DNA from: an uncultured Acidaminococcus sp. | Lineage (GTDB): Bacteria > Bacillota > Negativicutes > Acidaminococcales > Acidaminococcaceae | Direction: 5' to 3' | DNA length: 7,156 nucleotides | NCBI GenBank assembly: GCA_900770265.1 | Contig: CAAGJR010000100.1 | Coordinates: 1-7,156, forward strand | Part shown: in pieces, positions 1 through 4,584 of the stretch | How positions within the stretch are numbered: position 1 is the stretch's first letter | How the letters are laid out: each line of letters opens with the position of its first letter | The notes under the pieces: generated by a model | Told to the model about the DNA's origin: nothing | Databases searched by the model: none | Seen by the model: only the letters and a program-made list of their open reading frames with translations | Position numbers and translations under genes: made by a program

Positions 1-1
1 G

Positions 2-331
2 GTGCATGACATCCTGGACGCCCTGGTGAGCCCGGGGCGGGATCCTCGGGAGGACCTGCCGGCACCACTCACCCGGCAGAACATCGTGAAACTGTCGGAC
101 ATCAAGGTGGGGAGCATCATGCGGGGCACCATCCGGAACGTGACGGATTTCGGGGCCTTCGTGGACATCGGCATCAAGACGGCCGGGCTCATCCACATTT
201 CCGAAATGAGCAACCGGCGGATCAAGCATCCTCTGGACGTGGTGAGCGTGGGGGATGTGGTGCAGGTCCGCGTCATCAGTGTGGACGAAAAGCGGGGACG
301 GATCGGGCTGTCGCTGAAAGGCATTTCATAA
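2..331 (+). CDS. tex: Tex-family RNA-binding protein, C-terminal part (5' end outside window)
   Basis: This is the last ~109 residues of a Tex/YhgF-type protein, a nucleic-acid-binding factor linked to transcription and RNA processing. The first residues (DILDALVSPGRDPRED) match the linker that precedes the S1 domain in Tex proteins. From about residue 36 to 107 there is a single S1 RNA-binding domain with its usual marks: GTIRNVTDFGAFVDIG, then GLIHISEMS, KHPLDVVSVGDVV and a final RGRIGLSLKG. The reading frame is open to the left edge, so the GTG at position 2 is only the edge codon and not a start; a full Tex is over 700 residues. It ends with TAA at 329-331 and converges on pepT. Polynucleotide phosphorylase and ribosomal protein S1 also carry S1 domains, but the linker and the end directly after the domain favour Tex. 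Confidence 0.9.
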   Translation: MHDILDALVSPGRDPREDLPAPLTRQNIVKLSDIKVGSIMRGTIRNVTDFGAFVDIGIKTAGLIHISEMSNRRIKHPLDVVSVGDVVQVRVISVDEKRGRIGLSLKGIS

Positions 332-336
332 AAAGA

Positions 337-365
337 GGGTGTGAAAAAAATGCTTTTTCACACCC
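337..365 (+). terminator. Terminator-like hairpin after tex, also part of a dispersed repeat
   Basis: A 12-bp perfect stem begins five bases after the tex stop: GGGTGTGAAAAA (337-348) pairs with TTTTTCACACCC (354-365) around a 5-nt loop. No T-run follows the stem, so it is not a textbook Rho-independent terminator, although the A/T half of the stem supplies T's on either strand. Nearly the same hairpin occurs inverted at 7003-7033, away from any visible gene end, so it belongs to a repeat family as well as possibly ending tex transcripts. Confidence 0.6.
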
Positions 366-366
366 C

Positions 367-420
367 GTCACTAGTCACTGGTCACTAGTCACTAGCCGAT
401 GGAAGCCAGCTCACGCTGGC
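367..420 (+). repeat. Heptamer-array element, copy 1
   Basis: Four consecutive 7-bp units (GTCACTA, GTCACTG, GTCACTA, GTCACTA; 367-394) are followed by GCCGATGGAA and a 6-bp hairpin, GCCAGC (405-410) with GCTGGC (415-420). The order hairpin, heptamers, GCCGATGGAA-like block, palindrome recurs inverted at 6962-7033 and in variant form at 6703-6819. I do not recognise it as a named repeat. It sits between the convergent ends of tex and pepT. Confidence 0.75.
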
Positions 421-426
421 GAATTT

Positions 427-459
427 AAGGAGCTGTGAAGTATTTTTTCACAGCGCCTT
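427..459 (-). terminator. pepT terminator overlapping the pepT stop codon
   Basis: Read on the minus strand, an arm beginning GGCGCTGTGAA pairs with TTCACAGC followed by CCTT. The core is 8 bp (432-439 with 447-454), extended by 4 bp after one mismatch. The pepT stop codon TGA (448-450) lies inside the stem. The 14-mer GGCGCTGTGAAAAA of its 5' arm is repeated exactly at 6705-6718 in the terminator of the P-type ATPase gene. Confidence 0.65.
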
Positions 460-1710
460 TTTCGTTATTTTCTCTACGATTTTCAGGGATACATTGTAGG
501 CTTTTTCCAGGGAGGGCACGGGCAGACATTCGTAGGGGGAATGGAAGTTCAGGCCTCCGGTGAAATAGTTGGGGGTGAAGATGCCCCGGGTGGACAGGAA
601 CGAACCGTCCGTACCGCCCCGCATGGCAATGGTGTGGGGCTGGATGCCCAGGTCGTCCAGGGCTTCGTACAGGATGTCCACGGCCTTGCGGTTTTCCGGG
701 GTCATGGCATCGGCGATGTTGCCGTAGATGTCCTCCAGGGAGCAGGTGACTTTCGCCCGGGGTTCCTGCTGCAGCAGGCGCTGCACGTTCTGCTGGATGG
801 CCTCCTTTTTGGCTTCATAGCCGGCCTTGTGGTGGTCCCGGATGGCCAGCTGGACCACGGCCCGGGTGGCATTGGACTGGATGGACTTGATCCAGATGTA
901 GCCTTCCTTGCCCTCCGTGCACTCCGGAGTCTCCTTCCGGTCGAAGAAATTGGCGAAATCCACGGCCAGCAGCGTGGGGTTCACCAGGCGTCCCTTGGCG
1001 TTCATGGGATGGGCACTGACCCCCTGGATGGTGACGGTGGCAGCGCCGGCATTGAAGGTTTCGTACACCACCTCGCCCACTTCACAGCTGTCGATGGTGT
1101 AGGCGAAATCCACCGGGAACCGGTCCAGTTCCAGGGATTTGGAGCCTTTCAGGCCCACTTCCTCATCAGGGACGAAGGCGACGAAAATGTCTCCGTGGGG
1201 AATCTCCGGGTGGGTGGACAGGGTGTGGAGCAGGGTCATCACGTTGGCCAGGGCGGCCTTGTTGTCGGCGCCCAGTACGCTGGTACCATCGGTGAATACG
1301 ATGTCCTCGCCTACGTGGGCAGCCAGCTCCGGATGGTCGGCGGCCTTCATGACCAGGTGCTTTTCTTCATTCAGGACCACATCACCGCCCGGGTAGGCCC
1401 TGACCAGGTGGGGATGGATGGTGGGACTCAGGTTCACGTCCACCGTGTCCAGGTGACAGCAGAACCCGATTTTGGGAACGGAGCCGGTGAAGCCTTTGGG
1501 CAGGCTGGCGGGCAGGTATCCGGTGAGGACGCAGTGGTCGCTGAGATGGACGTCCTCCAGGTCCAGGAGCTCCAGTTCGGCTTCCAGCAGCCGGGCCAGG
1601 TTCCACTGGCTGGGGGTGCTGGGCACGGTGGCGGCACCGGCCTTGCTCTGGGAGGGGATGTTGACGTATCGCAGGAAGCGGGTCAGTAATTCATCGGTGA
1701 TTTCGGACAT
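448..1710 (-). CDS. pepT: Peptidase T (tripeptide aminopeptidase, M20 family)
   Basis: This 420-residue cytoplasmic di-zinc enzyme removes the N-terminal residue from tripeptides during peptide use. The M20B metal-site motifs are complete and correctly spaced: CCHLDTVD (H86, with D88 as the accessory acid), LGADNKA (D149 as bridging ligand), PDEEVG (E183 catalytic base, E184 ligand), TIDSCE (D207) and NFHSPYE (H390). VSAHPMNAKGRL near 231-242 belongs to the lid/dimer domain, and MRGGTDGS at 363-370 is the usual PepT signature. Length is close to the ~410 residues normal for PepT. The ATG at 1708-1710 is preceded on the minus strand by a strong AAGGAGG (1718-1724) with 7-nt spacing, which fixes the start. 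It is a single gene, convergent with tex. Its stop lies inside its own terminator hairpin and its promoter abuts a foldback repeat. Confidence 0.97.
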   Translation of the reverse strand: MSEITDELLTRFLRYVNIPSQSKAGAATVPSTPSQWNLARLLEAELELLDLEDVHLSDHCVLTGYLPASLPKGFTGSVPKIGFCCHLDTVDVNLSPTIHPHLVRAYPGGDVVLNEEKHLVMKAADHPELAAHVGEDIVFTDGTSVLGADNKAALANVMTLLHTLSTHPEIPHGDIFVAFVPDEEVGLKGSKSLELDRFPVDFAYTIDSCEVGEVVYETFNAGAATVTIQGVSAHPMNAKGRLVNPTLLAVDFANFFDRKETPECTEGKEGYIWIKSIQSNATRAVVQLAIRDHHKAGYEAKKEAIQQNVQRLLQQEPRAKVTCSLEDIYGNIADAMTPENRKAVDILYEALDDLGIQPHTIAMRGGTDGSFLSTRGIFTPNYFTGGLNFHSPYECLPVPSLEKAYNVSLKIVEKITKKAL

Positions 1711-1743
1711 ACAGGGACCTCCTTATCAAATCGCATTTCCTTC

Positions 1744-1772
1744 ATTGTATCATATAAGACTGGATAGAGAAC
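1744..1772 (-). promoter_or_regulatory. Probable pepT promoter, -10 region at the foldback repeat edge
   Basis: On the minus strand TATGATACAAT (1744-1754) offers two overlapping -10 hexamers, TATGAT and TACAAT, the latter with an extended -10 TG. No good -35 is present; at the expected distance there is only a weak TTCTCT/GTTCTC at 1766-1772, which lies in the terminal part of the 1769-1981 repeat. The repeat therefore probably supplies or replaced the -35 region. Confidence 0.45.
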
Positions 1773-1981
1773 CCACCACCAGCCTTCGGCTGGTCCCCCG
1801 CCCTTGAAAAGGGCGGAGAATGGTAAGTCGGGGTGCTGCGTTTCCGTCCATAAAGTTTTTTACAACGATGGTATGATTTATAACAAGCAAATGACAAGCA
1901 ACGAAAAAAATCGATAACAAGGATATCCGCCCTTTTCAAGGGCGGGGGACCGTTACGCGGCAGCGTAATGGTGGTGGGTTC
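1769..1981. repeat. 213-bp foldback element with hairpin-bearing arms (MITE/BIME-like)
   Basis: Two inverted arms flank an AT-rich core of about 110 bp. The outer 13 bp match exactly (GAACCCACCACCA at 1769-1781 and its complement at 1969-1981), as do the inner 25 bp (1792-1816 and 1927-1951). The inner block holds a palindrome, CCGCCCTT GAA AAGGGCGG. Between the two conserved blocks each arm carries a different but still self-complementary insert: ACCAGCC TTC GGCTGGT on the left and, on the right, a 9-bp stem with loop GGCA (1950-1971). The core has ACAAGCAA twice, 11 bp apart (1883 and 1894), and no coding sequence I can support. No convincing target-site duplication is visible. Confidence 0.75.
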
Positions 1982-2031
1982 TATCTCCATAATCCATTTC
2001 TAACGAAAACGGAAAAAACACAAAAAGTTCC

Positions 2032-2060
2032 TTGAAAAATCGTTCCGTTTCTTGTAAAGT
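2032..2060 (+). promoter_or_regulatory. Probable promoter of the AAA ATPase gene
   Basis: TTGAAA (2032-2037) and TAAAGT (2055-2060) are separated by 17 bp, a good sigma-70/sigma-A arrangement in an AT-rich stretch about 60 bp before the coding start. A ribosome site AAAGAGGAG (2107-2115) lies just before the ATG at 2120. Confidence 0.5.
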
Positions 2061-2119
2061 ATAAGGAGCTGTTTTGGTTTCGTTTTGTTTTTTTAGTTGT
2101 CAAAAGAAAGAGGAGTGCC

Positions 2120-3439
2120 ATGCTTCAGCGGAAGATCGAAAAGTTCCTGCAGACCTGGAAACAGGTCCCCCAACACAACCCTCTGGTGATCAAGGGCTGC
2201 CGTCATTGCGGCAAGACCACCTCCATCCTGGATTTCGCCCGGAAGGAGTATGCCCATGTGGTGTACCTGAATTTCCAGGAAAAACCGGATTATGCGGCCA
2301 TTTTCAAGGATTCCCTGGATGTGGATTACCTGGTGATGCTGATCACGGCCCTGGTGGGACCGGAGGCCCTGTTCGAACCGTACAAGACGGTATTGGTCCT
2401 GGATGAGATCCAGGAATGTCCGGAAGCCCGGACGGCGCTGAAGGCCTTCAAGAAGGACGGCCGGTATGATGTGATCGCCTGCGGTTCCCTGCTGGGGGTA
2501 AAGGGGTACGGCAAAGAACCGGCGCCCATTGCCGTGGGCAGCGAGACCGTGGTGAACATGGTGCCCCTGGATTTCGAGGAATTCCTGTGGGCCAACGGCA
2601 TCACCACGCCGGTACTGGATATGCTGCACCAGAGCCTGGACCAGGAGACCCCGGTGCCGGAAGCCCTGCACCTGCGGCTGAACGAGTTGCTGCGCCAATA
2701 TGCAGTGGTGGGTGGCCTGCCGGAAGTGGTGGAGACCTATGTGCAGAACCATGATCTGAATGCCGTGCTGGCCAAACAGCAGGAAATCCTGAAGGATTAT
2801 GAAGAGAATCTGTTCGTGGCCGTGAACAAACGGGCCCGGGCCAAGCTGAAGACGGTCCTGGATGCAGTACCTCTGCAGCTGAACAAGGAAAATAAAAAGT
2901 ACCAGTATGCCCAGCTGAAAAAAGGGTCCAAAGCGTCCCAGTTCGAAGGGACACTGACCTGGCTGGAGGAAGCGGGTATCGTGACCCGGTGCTACAACCT
3001 GACAGAACCGGGACTGCCTCTGGAACGGCATGCCATCGACACCATCTTCAAGGTGTATATGAAGGATGTGGGGCTGTACGCGGCCATGCTCACCGGGGAG
3101 GACCGTCTGAAACTGCTGCAGGGAGATCTTTCCGGATGCCAGGGCGCTGTGTATGAAAGCCTGGCGGCCGATCTTCTCAGCAAGAGCGGACGGAAGCTGT
3201 ATTATTATCATAAAAATTCCGGCCTGGAAGTGGATTTTGTGATCCGCTGCCAGGGCAAGAGCACTCTGGTCAAGGCCACGCCTTCCACCGGCAATACCAA
3301 GAGCCTGAAGACCCTGCTCCAGCAGCCGGACAAGTACCAGGTGGAACAGGCCATCCAGCTGAGCACGGAAAACGTGGAAAGAAAGGGGCAGGTGCTGGAA
3401 CTGCCCATGTATATGGGATTTTTATTGAGCGCGTATTAG
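2120..3439 (+). CDS. AAA_14/DUF4143-type ATPase
   Basis: This 439-residue protein has the plan of the widespread AAA_14 plus DUF4143 ATPases, whose cellular role is largely unknown. The N-terminal P-loop reads GCRHCGKTT (26-34), matching the family pattern GxRxxGKTT with K32 and T33. Walker B is VLVLDEIQE (91-99, D95 and E96), and IACGSLLGV (119-127) fits the sensor strand. PLDFEEFL (149-156) and YAVVGGLPEVV (194-204) are further family blocks. The C-terminal domain is nuclease-like: GLEVDFVI (368-375) keeps the acidic pair E370/D372 and VKA (384-386) keeps the lysine K385, but the acidic residue expected two before that lysine is L383. The protein may therefore bind rather than cut nucleic acid; that is inference. 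It is monocistronic, with its own promoter upstream and a bidirectional terminator downstream. Its substrate cannot be read from the sequence. Confidence 0.88.
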   Translation: MLQRKIEKFLQTWKQVPQHNPLVIKGCRHCGKTTSILDFARKEYAHVVYLNFQEKPDYAAIFKDSLDVDYLVMLITALVGPEALFEPYKTVLVLDEIQECPEARTALKAFKKDGRYDVIACGSLLGVKGYGKEPAPIAVGSETVVNMVPLDFEEFLWANGITTPVLDMLHQSLDQETPVPEALHLRLNELLRQYAVVGGLPEVVETYVQNHDLNAVLAKQQEILKDYEENLFVAVNKRARAKLKTVLDAVPLQLNKENKKYQYAQLKKGSKASQFEGTLTWLEEAGIVTRCYNLTEPGLPLERHAIDTIFKVYMKDVGLYAAMLTGEDRLKLLQGDLSGCQGAVYESLAADLLSKSGRKLYYYHKNSGLEVDFVIRCQGKSTLVKATPSTGNTKSLKTLLQQPDKYQVEQAIQLSTENVERKGQVLELPMYMGFLLSAY

Positions 3440-3596
3440 GCTATCGCATAACCCCTGCGCGCCATAGCAGGCCGTCTGCTTTGTCAGGAGGGTCTGGCAA
3501 GCCGGGCATATACCATTGAGTATGATGCCCAACTTACCAGGCCCTCCTTTCGCGCATCCGACCTACTCTGACGCACAGGGAAAAAGTCGGGGGTAT
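3440..3596 (+). other. Hairpin-rich 3' region between the ATPase gene and its terminator
   Basis: No gene is supportable in these 157 bp, but they are unusually structured. GCTAT (3440-3444) pairs with ATAGC (3464-3468), with CGCA/TGCG inside. AGCAG (3466-3470) can pair with CTGCT (3476-3480). A long bipartite hairpin occupies 3486-3548. CCGAC (3558-3562) pairs with GTCGG (3586-3590). Read from the plus strand it would be the 3' untranslated region of the ATPase mRNA. A small RNA or an old repeat are equally possible. Confidence 0.4.
3486..3548. repeat. Long bipartite hairpin (63 nt)
   Basis: An outer 12-bp stem (3486-3497 with 3537-3548, one G-T pair) and an inner stem GGGCAT/ATGCCC (3504-3509 with 3525-3530) that continues as ATAC/GTAT after a single bulged G (3524) are separated by a symmetric 6+6-nt internal loop (CAAGCC and AACTTA). 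The apical loop is CATTGA. It resembles a folded RNA domain more than a terminator, as no T-run follows. I do not recognise a named family. Confidence 0.6.
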
Positions 3597-3627
3597 AAAA
3601 AACTGCCGCGTCGAGCGGCAGTTTTTT
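3597..3627. terminator. Bidirectional Rho-independent terminator
   Basis: ACTGCCGC (3602-3609) pairs with GCGGCAGT (3615-3622) around GTCGA. The stem is flanked by A's on the left (3597-3601) and T's on the right (3622-3628), so it can end transcription from the ATPase gene (+) and from the antitoxin gene (-). The antitoxin stop codon (3627-3629) lies in the T-tract. Confidence 0.88.
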
Positions 3628-3896
3628 TAAATGTTGAAATCGTTCTTGATCTCCTGGAACATATGTTCTGGATTCTGTTCCGTGGCCCTGGGTGCGGTGG
3701 GGTCCGGCGGGACCTGCTGCACAGCGGCCCGGCGGCAGTCGGCGGATACTTCGAAAGGAATCCGGTTTTCCCGGACGGTCCGTCTGGCGAAAATGGTGAA
3801 AGCGGTGGTCATGTTCATGCCCACTTCGCTGCAGAATTCCTCAAATTGTTTTTTCAACTCCGCGTCCATGCGGATATTCACGTTCACAGATGCCAT
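3627..3896 (-). CDS. RelB/DinJ-family antitoxin, apparently without a toxin partner
   Basis: This 89-residue protein has the N-terminal ribbon-helix-helix DNA-binding fold of RelB/DinJ antitoxins: strand SVNVNIRMD (3-11), helix DAELKKQFEEFCSEVG (11-26), then MNMTTAFTIFARRTVRENRIPFEV (27-50), which contains the typical NMTTA turn and IPFE ending. E. coli DinJ is of similar length (86). In this family the C-terminal part (here about 51-89, proline-rich then FQEIKNDFNI) wraps the toxin. The ATG at 3894-3896 is chosen because it begins the conserved domain and has a GGGGGG ribosome site nine bases upstream (3906-3911); the same frame is open further upstream but runs through the promoter. No YafQ/RelE-like reading frame lies on either side: the gene ends in a terminator and its 5' side diverges to the metal operon. 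Orphan antitoxin or stand-alone regulator. Confidence 0.85.
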   Translation of the reverse strand: MASVNVNIRMDAELKKQFEEFCSEVGMNMTTAFTIFARRTVRENRIPFEVSADCRRAAVQQVPPDPTAPRATEQNPEHMFQEIKNDFNI

Positions 3897-3929
3897 AGCA
3901 ATCAACCCCCCAGTAGATGTAATGGTGCT

Positions 3930-3958
3930 ATTATATAGCTGATGTAATGAGATGTCAA
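3930..3958 (-). promoter_or_regulatory. Consensus promoter of the antitoxin gene with operator-like repeats
   Basis: On the minus strand TTGACA (3953-3958) and TATAAT (3930-3935) are both perfect consensus with the optimal 17-bp spacing. The -10 is inside a 13-bp palindrome, GCTAT TAT ATAGC on the plus strand (3928-3940), and is flanked by two exact 9-bp direct repeats GATGTAATG (3916-3924 and 3941-3949; period 25). A third GATGT begins at 3951. This is what an autorepressing ribbon-helix-helix antitoxin would be expected to bind. Confidence 0.8.
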
Positions 3959-4013
3959 TATTTGAACAAGAAGATAAAACTGTGAACAATGTAGTAAATA
4001 CTGATGACAACGT

Positions 4014-4043
4014 TTGCTTTTTGAAATTCATTTGGGTTATAAT
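4014..4043 (+). promoter_or_regulatory. Promoter of the leader, small protein and P-type ATPase operon
   Basis: A perfect TATAAT (4038-4043) is preceded at 18 bp by TTGCTT (4014-4019). The start of transcription would be near 4050. It diverges from the antitoxin promoter; about 55 bp separate the two -35 regions. In that gap TGAACAA occurs twice, 20 bp apart (3963 and 3983), and AGTA AA TACT forms a short palindrome (3993-4002), either of which might be a regulator site. Confidence 0.65.
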
Positions 4044-4049
4044 AGAGGA

Positions 4050-4250
4050 TAAGTCAAATAGACTGTATCCCGTATGATACTGGGGTCGGTATGAGATCTG
4101 ATTCTAATGCGGCTCTGTCGGAAGGGTATTAGGCCTCCTGCAGAGATCGGCACTCTGCCAACTCATGTTCCACAGCTTCCTAATAGGCGAAACCCAGCGG
4201 GAAAAACATCAGGAAGGACGCACAGGGAAAACTGCGCGTCGGAAAGGGGA
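4050..4250 (+). ncRNA. Structured 5' leader, candidate cis-regulatory RNA
   Basis: About 200 nt separate the promoter from the first start codon, with no coding sequence I can support. CTGGG (4080-4084) can pair with CCCAG (4193-4197) and ATGAG (4091-4095) with CTCAT (4162-4166), enclosing alternatives. CAGAG (4141-4145) can pair with CTCTG upstream (4113-4117) or, as GCAGAG (4140-4145), with CTCTGC downstream (4153-4158). TATTAGG (4127-4133) can pair through ATTAG with CTAAT upstream (4104-4108) or in full with CCTAATA downstream (4179-4185). The second choice in each case gives a loop-to-downstream pseudoknot. A hairpin GACGC A CAG / CTG C GCGTC (4217-4240) abuts the ribosome site GGAAAGGGG (4241-4249). 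I see no T-box, yybP-ykoY, cobalamin or ZTP consensus. Confidence 0.5.
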
Positions 4251-4258
4251 CATTGAAC

Positions 4259-4552
4259 ATGGAAAGAGAAGATTGGATCAAAACGGGTCTGGTAGCTGGA
4301 GGCGCTGTGCTGGGTCTGGTGGGCGAACGGATCGCCAAATCCAAGCTGGTGAAAAAAGCGCTGGTAAAGACCACCGCTGCTGCCCTGCGGGCACAGAAGT
4401 GCGCTGCGGAAAGTTCTGCTTCCCTGCAGGCACAGGCTGATGATATCGTAGCGGCTGCCAAGGAAGAAAACCAGAAACTGGAAGAAGCGGAAGCGGCGGA
4501 AAAAGCCAAGAAAGAAGCAGCTGCTGCTGTAGTTGAAGACGAAGCGAAGTAA
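4259..4552 (+). CDS. Small DUF6110-like protein encoded with the P-type ATPase
   Basis: This 97-residue protein has a short N-terminal membrane-like segment rich in small residues (TGLVAGGAVLGLVGERIA, about 9-26), a basic stretch (KSKLVKKALVKTT), an LRAQKCAAE block with its only cysteine at 46, and an alanine/glutamate-rich, probably coiled-coil C-terminus ending VEDEAK. This plan resembles the DUF6110 proteins that commonly lie directly before heavy-metal P-type ATPases in gut Firmicutes; I make that link from memory of the pattern. Its function is unknown; a chaperone or partner of the ATPase is a guess from position. ATG 4259 is preferred over an in-frame TTG at 4253 because GGAAAGGGG (4241-4249) is nine bases from the ATG and only three from the TTG. 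The ATPase follows after 32 bp. Confidence 0.75.
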   Translation: MEREDWIKTGLVAGGAVLGLVGERIAKSKLVKKALVKTTAAALRAQKCAAESSASLQAQADDIVAAAKEENQKLEEAEAAEKAKKEAAAAVVEDEAK

Positions 4553-4584
4553 GCTCTTTTCTTTGGGAAAGGAGCGGAAACGCC

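Noticed and set aside
337..365. TGTGA-N-TCACA symmetry as a CRP/FNR operator
   Set aside because: It lies just after gene ends as part of longer perfect hairpins, not in a promoter.
367..394. Heptamer array as a CRISPR or iteron array
   Set aside because: Units are 7 bp with no spacers, no cas genes and no replication gene nearby.
541..1689. 382-codon open frame on the plus strand opposite pepT
   Set aside because: It is a mirror frame of a G+C-rich gene; pepT has all catalytic residues and a ribosome site, while this frame has low-complexity Gly/Gln/Val content and no recognisable domain.
2093..3211. 372-codon minus-strand frame opposite the AAA ATPase gene
   Set aside because: Antisense shadow with no motif; the plus frame carries Walker A and B.
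3516..3938. 140-codon plus-strand frame through the terminator and antitoxin gene
   Set aside because: It reads through a strong terminator and opposite a conserved antitoxin, begins inside a hairpin and has no ribosome site.
3897..4031. 45-residue N-terminal extension of the antitoxin frame
   Set aside because: It would cover the consensus promoter and operator; the conserved ribbon-helix-helix domain begins at the ATG at 3896, which has its own ribosome site.
4050..4250. Leader RNA as T-box, yybP-ykoY manganese switch, cobalamin, SRP RNA or 6S RNA
   Set aside because: None of the fixed sequence blocks I associate with these families is present, and the region runs straight into a ribosome site instead of ending in a terminator.
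4165..4440. 91-codon frame starting in the leader RNA
   Set aside because: No ribosome site, basic low-information sequence, and it overlaps the DUF6110-like gene out of frame.
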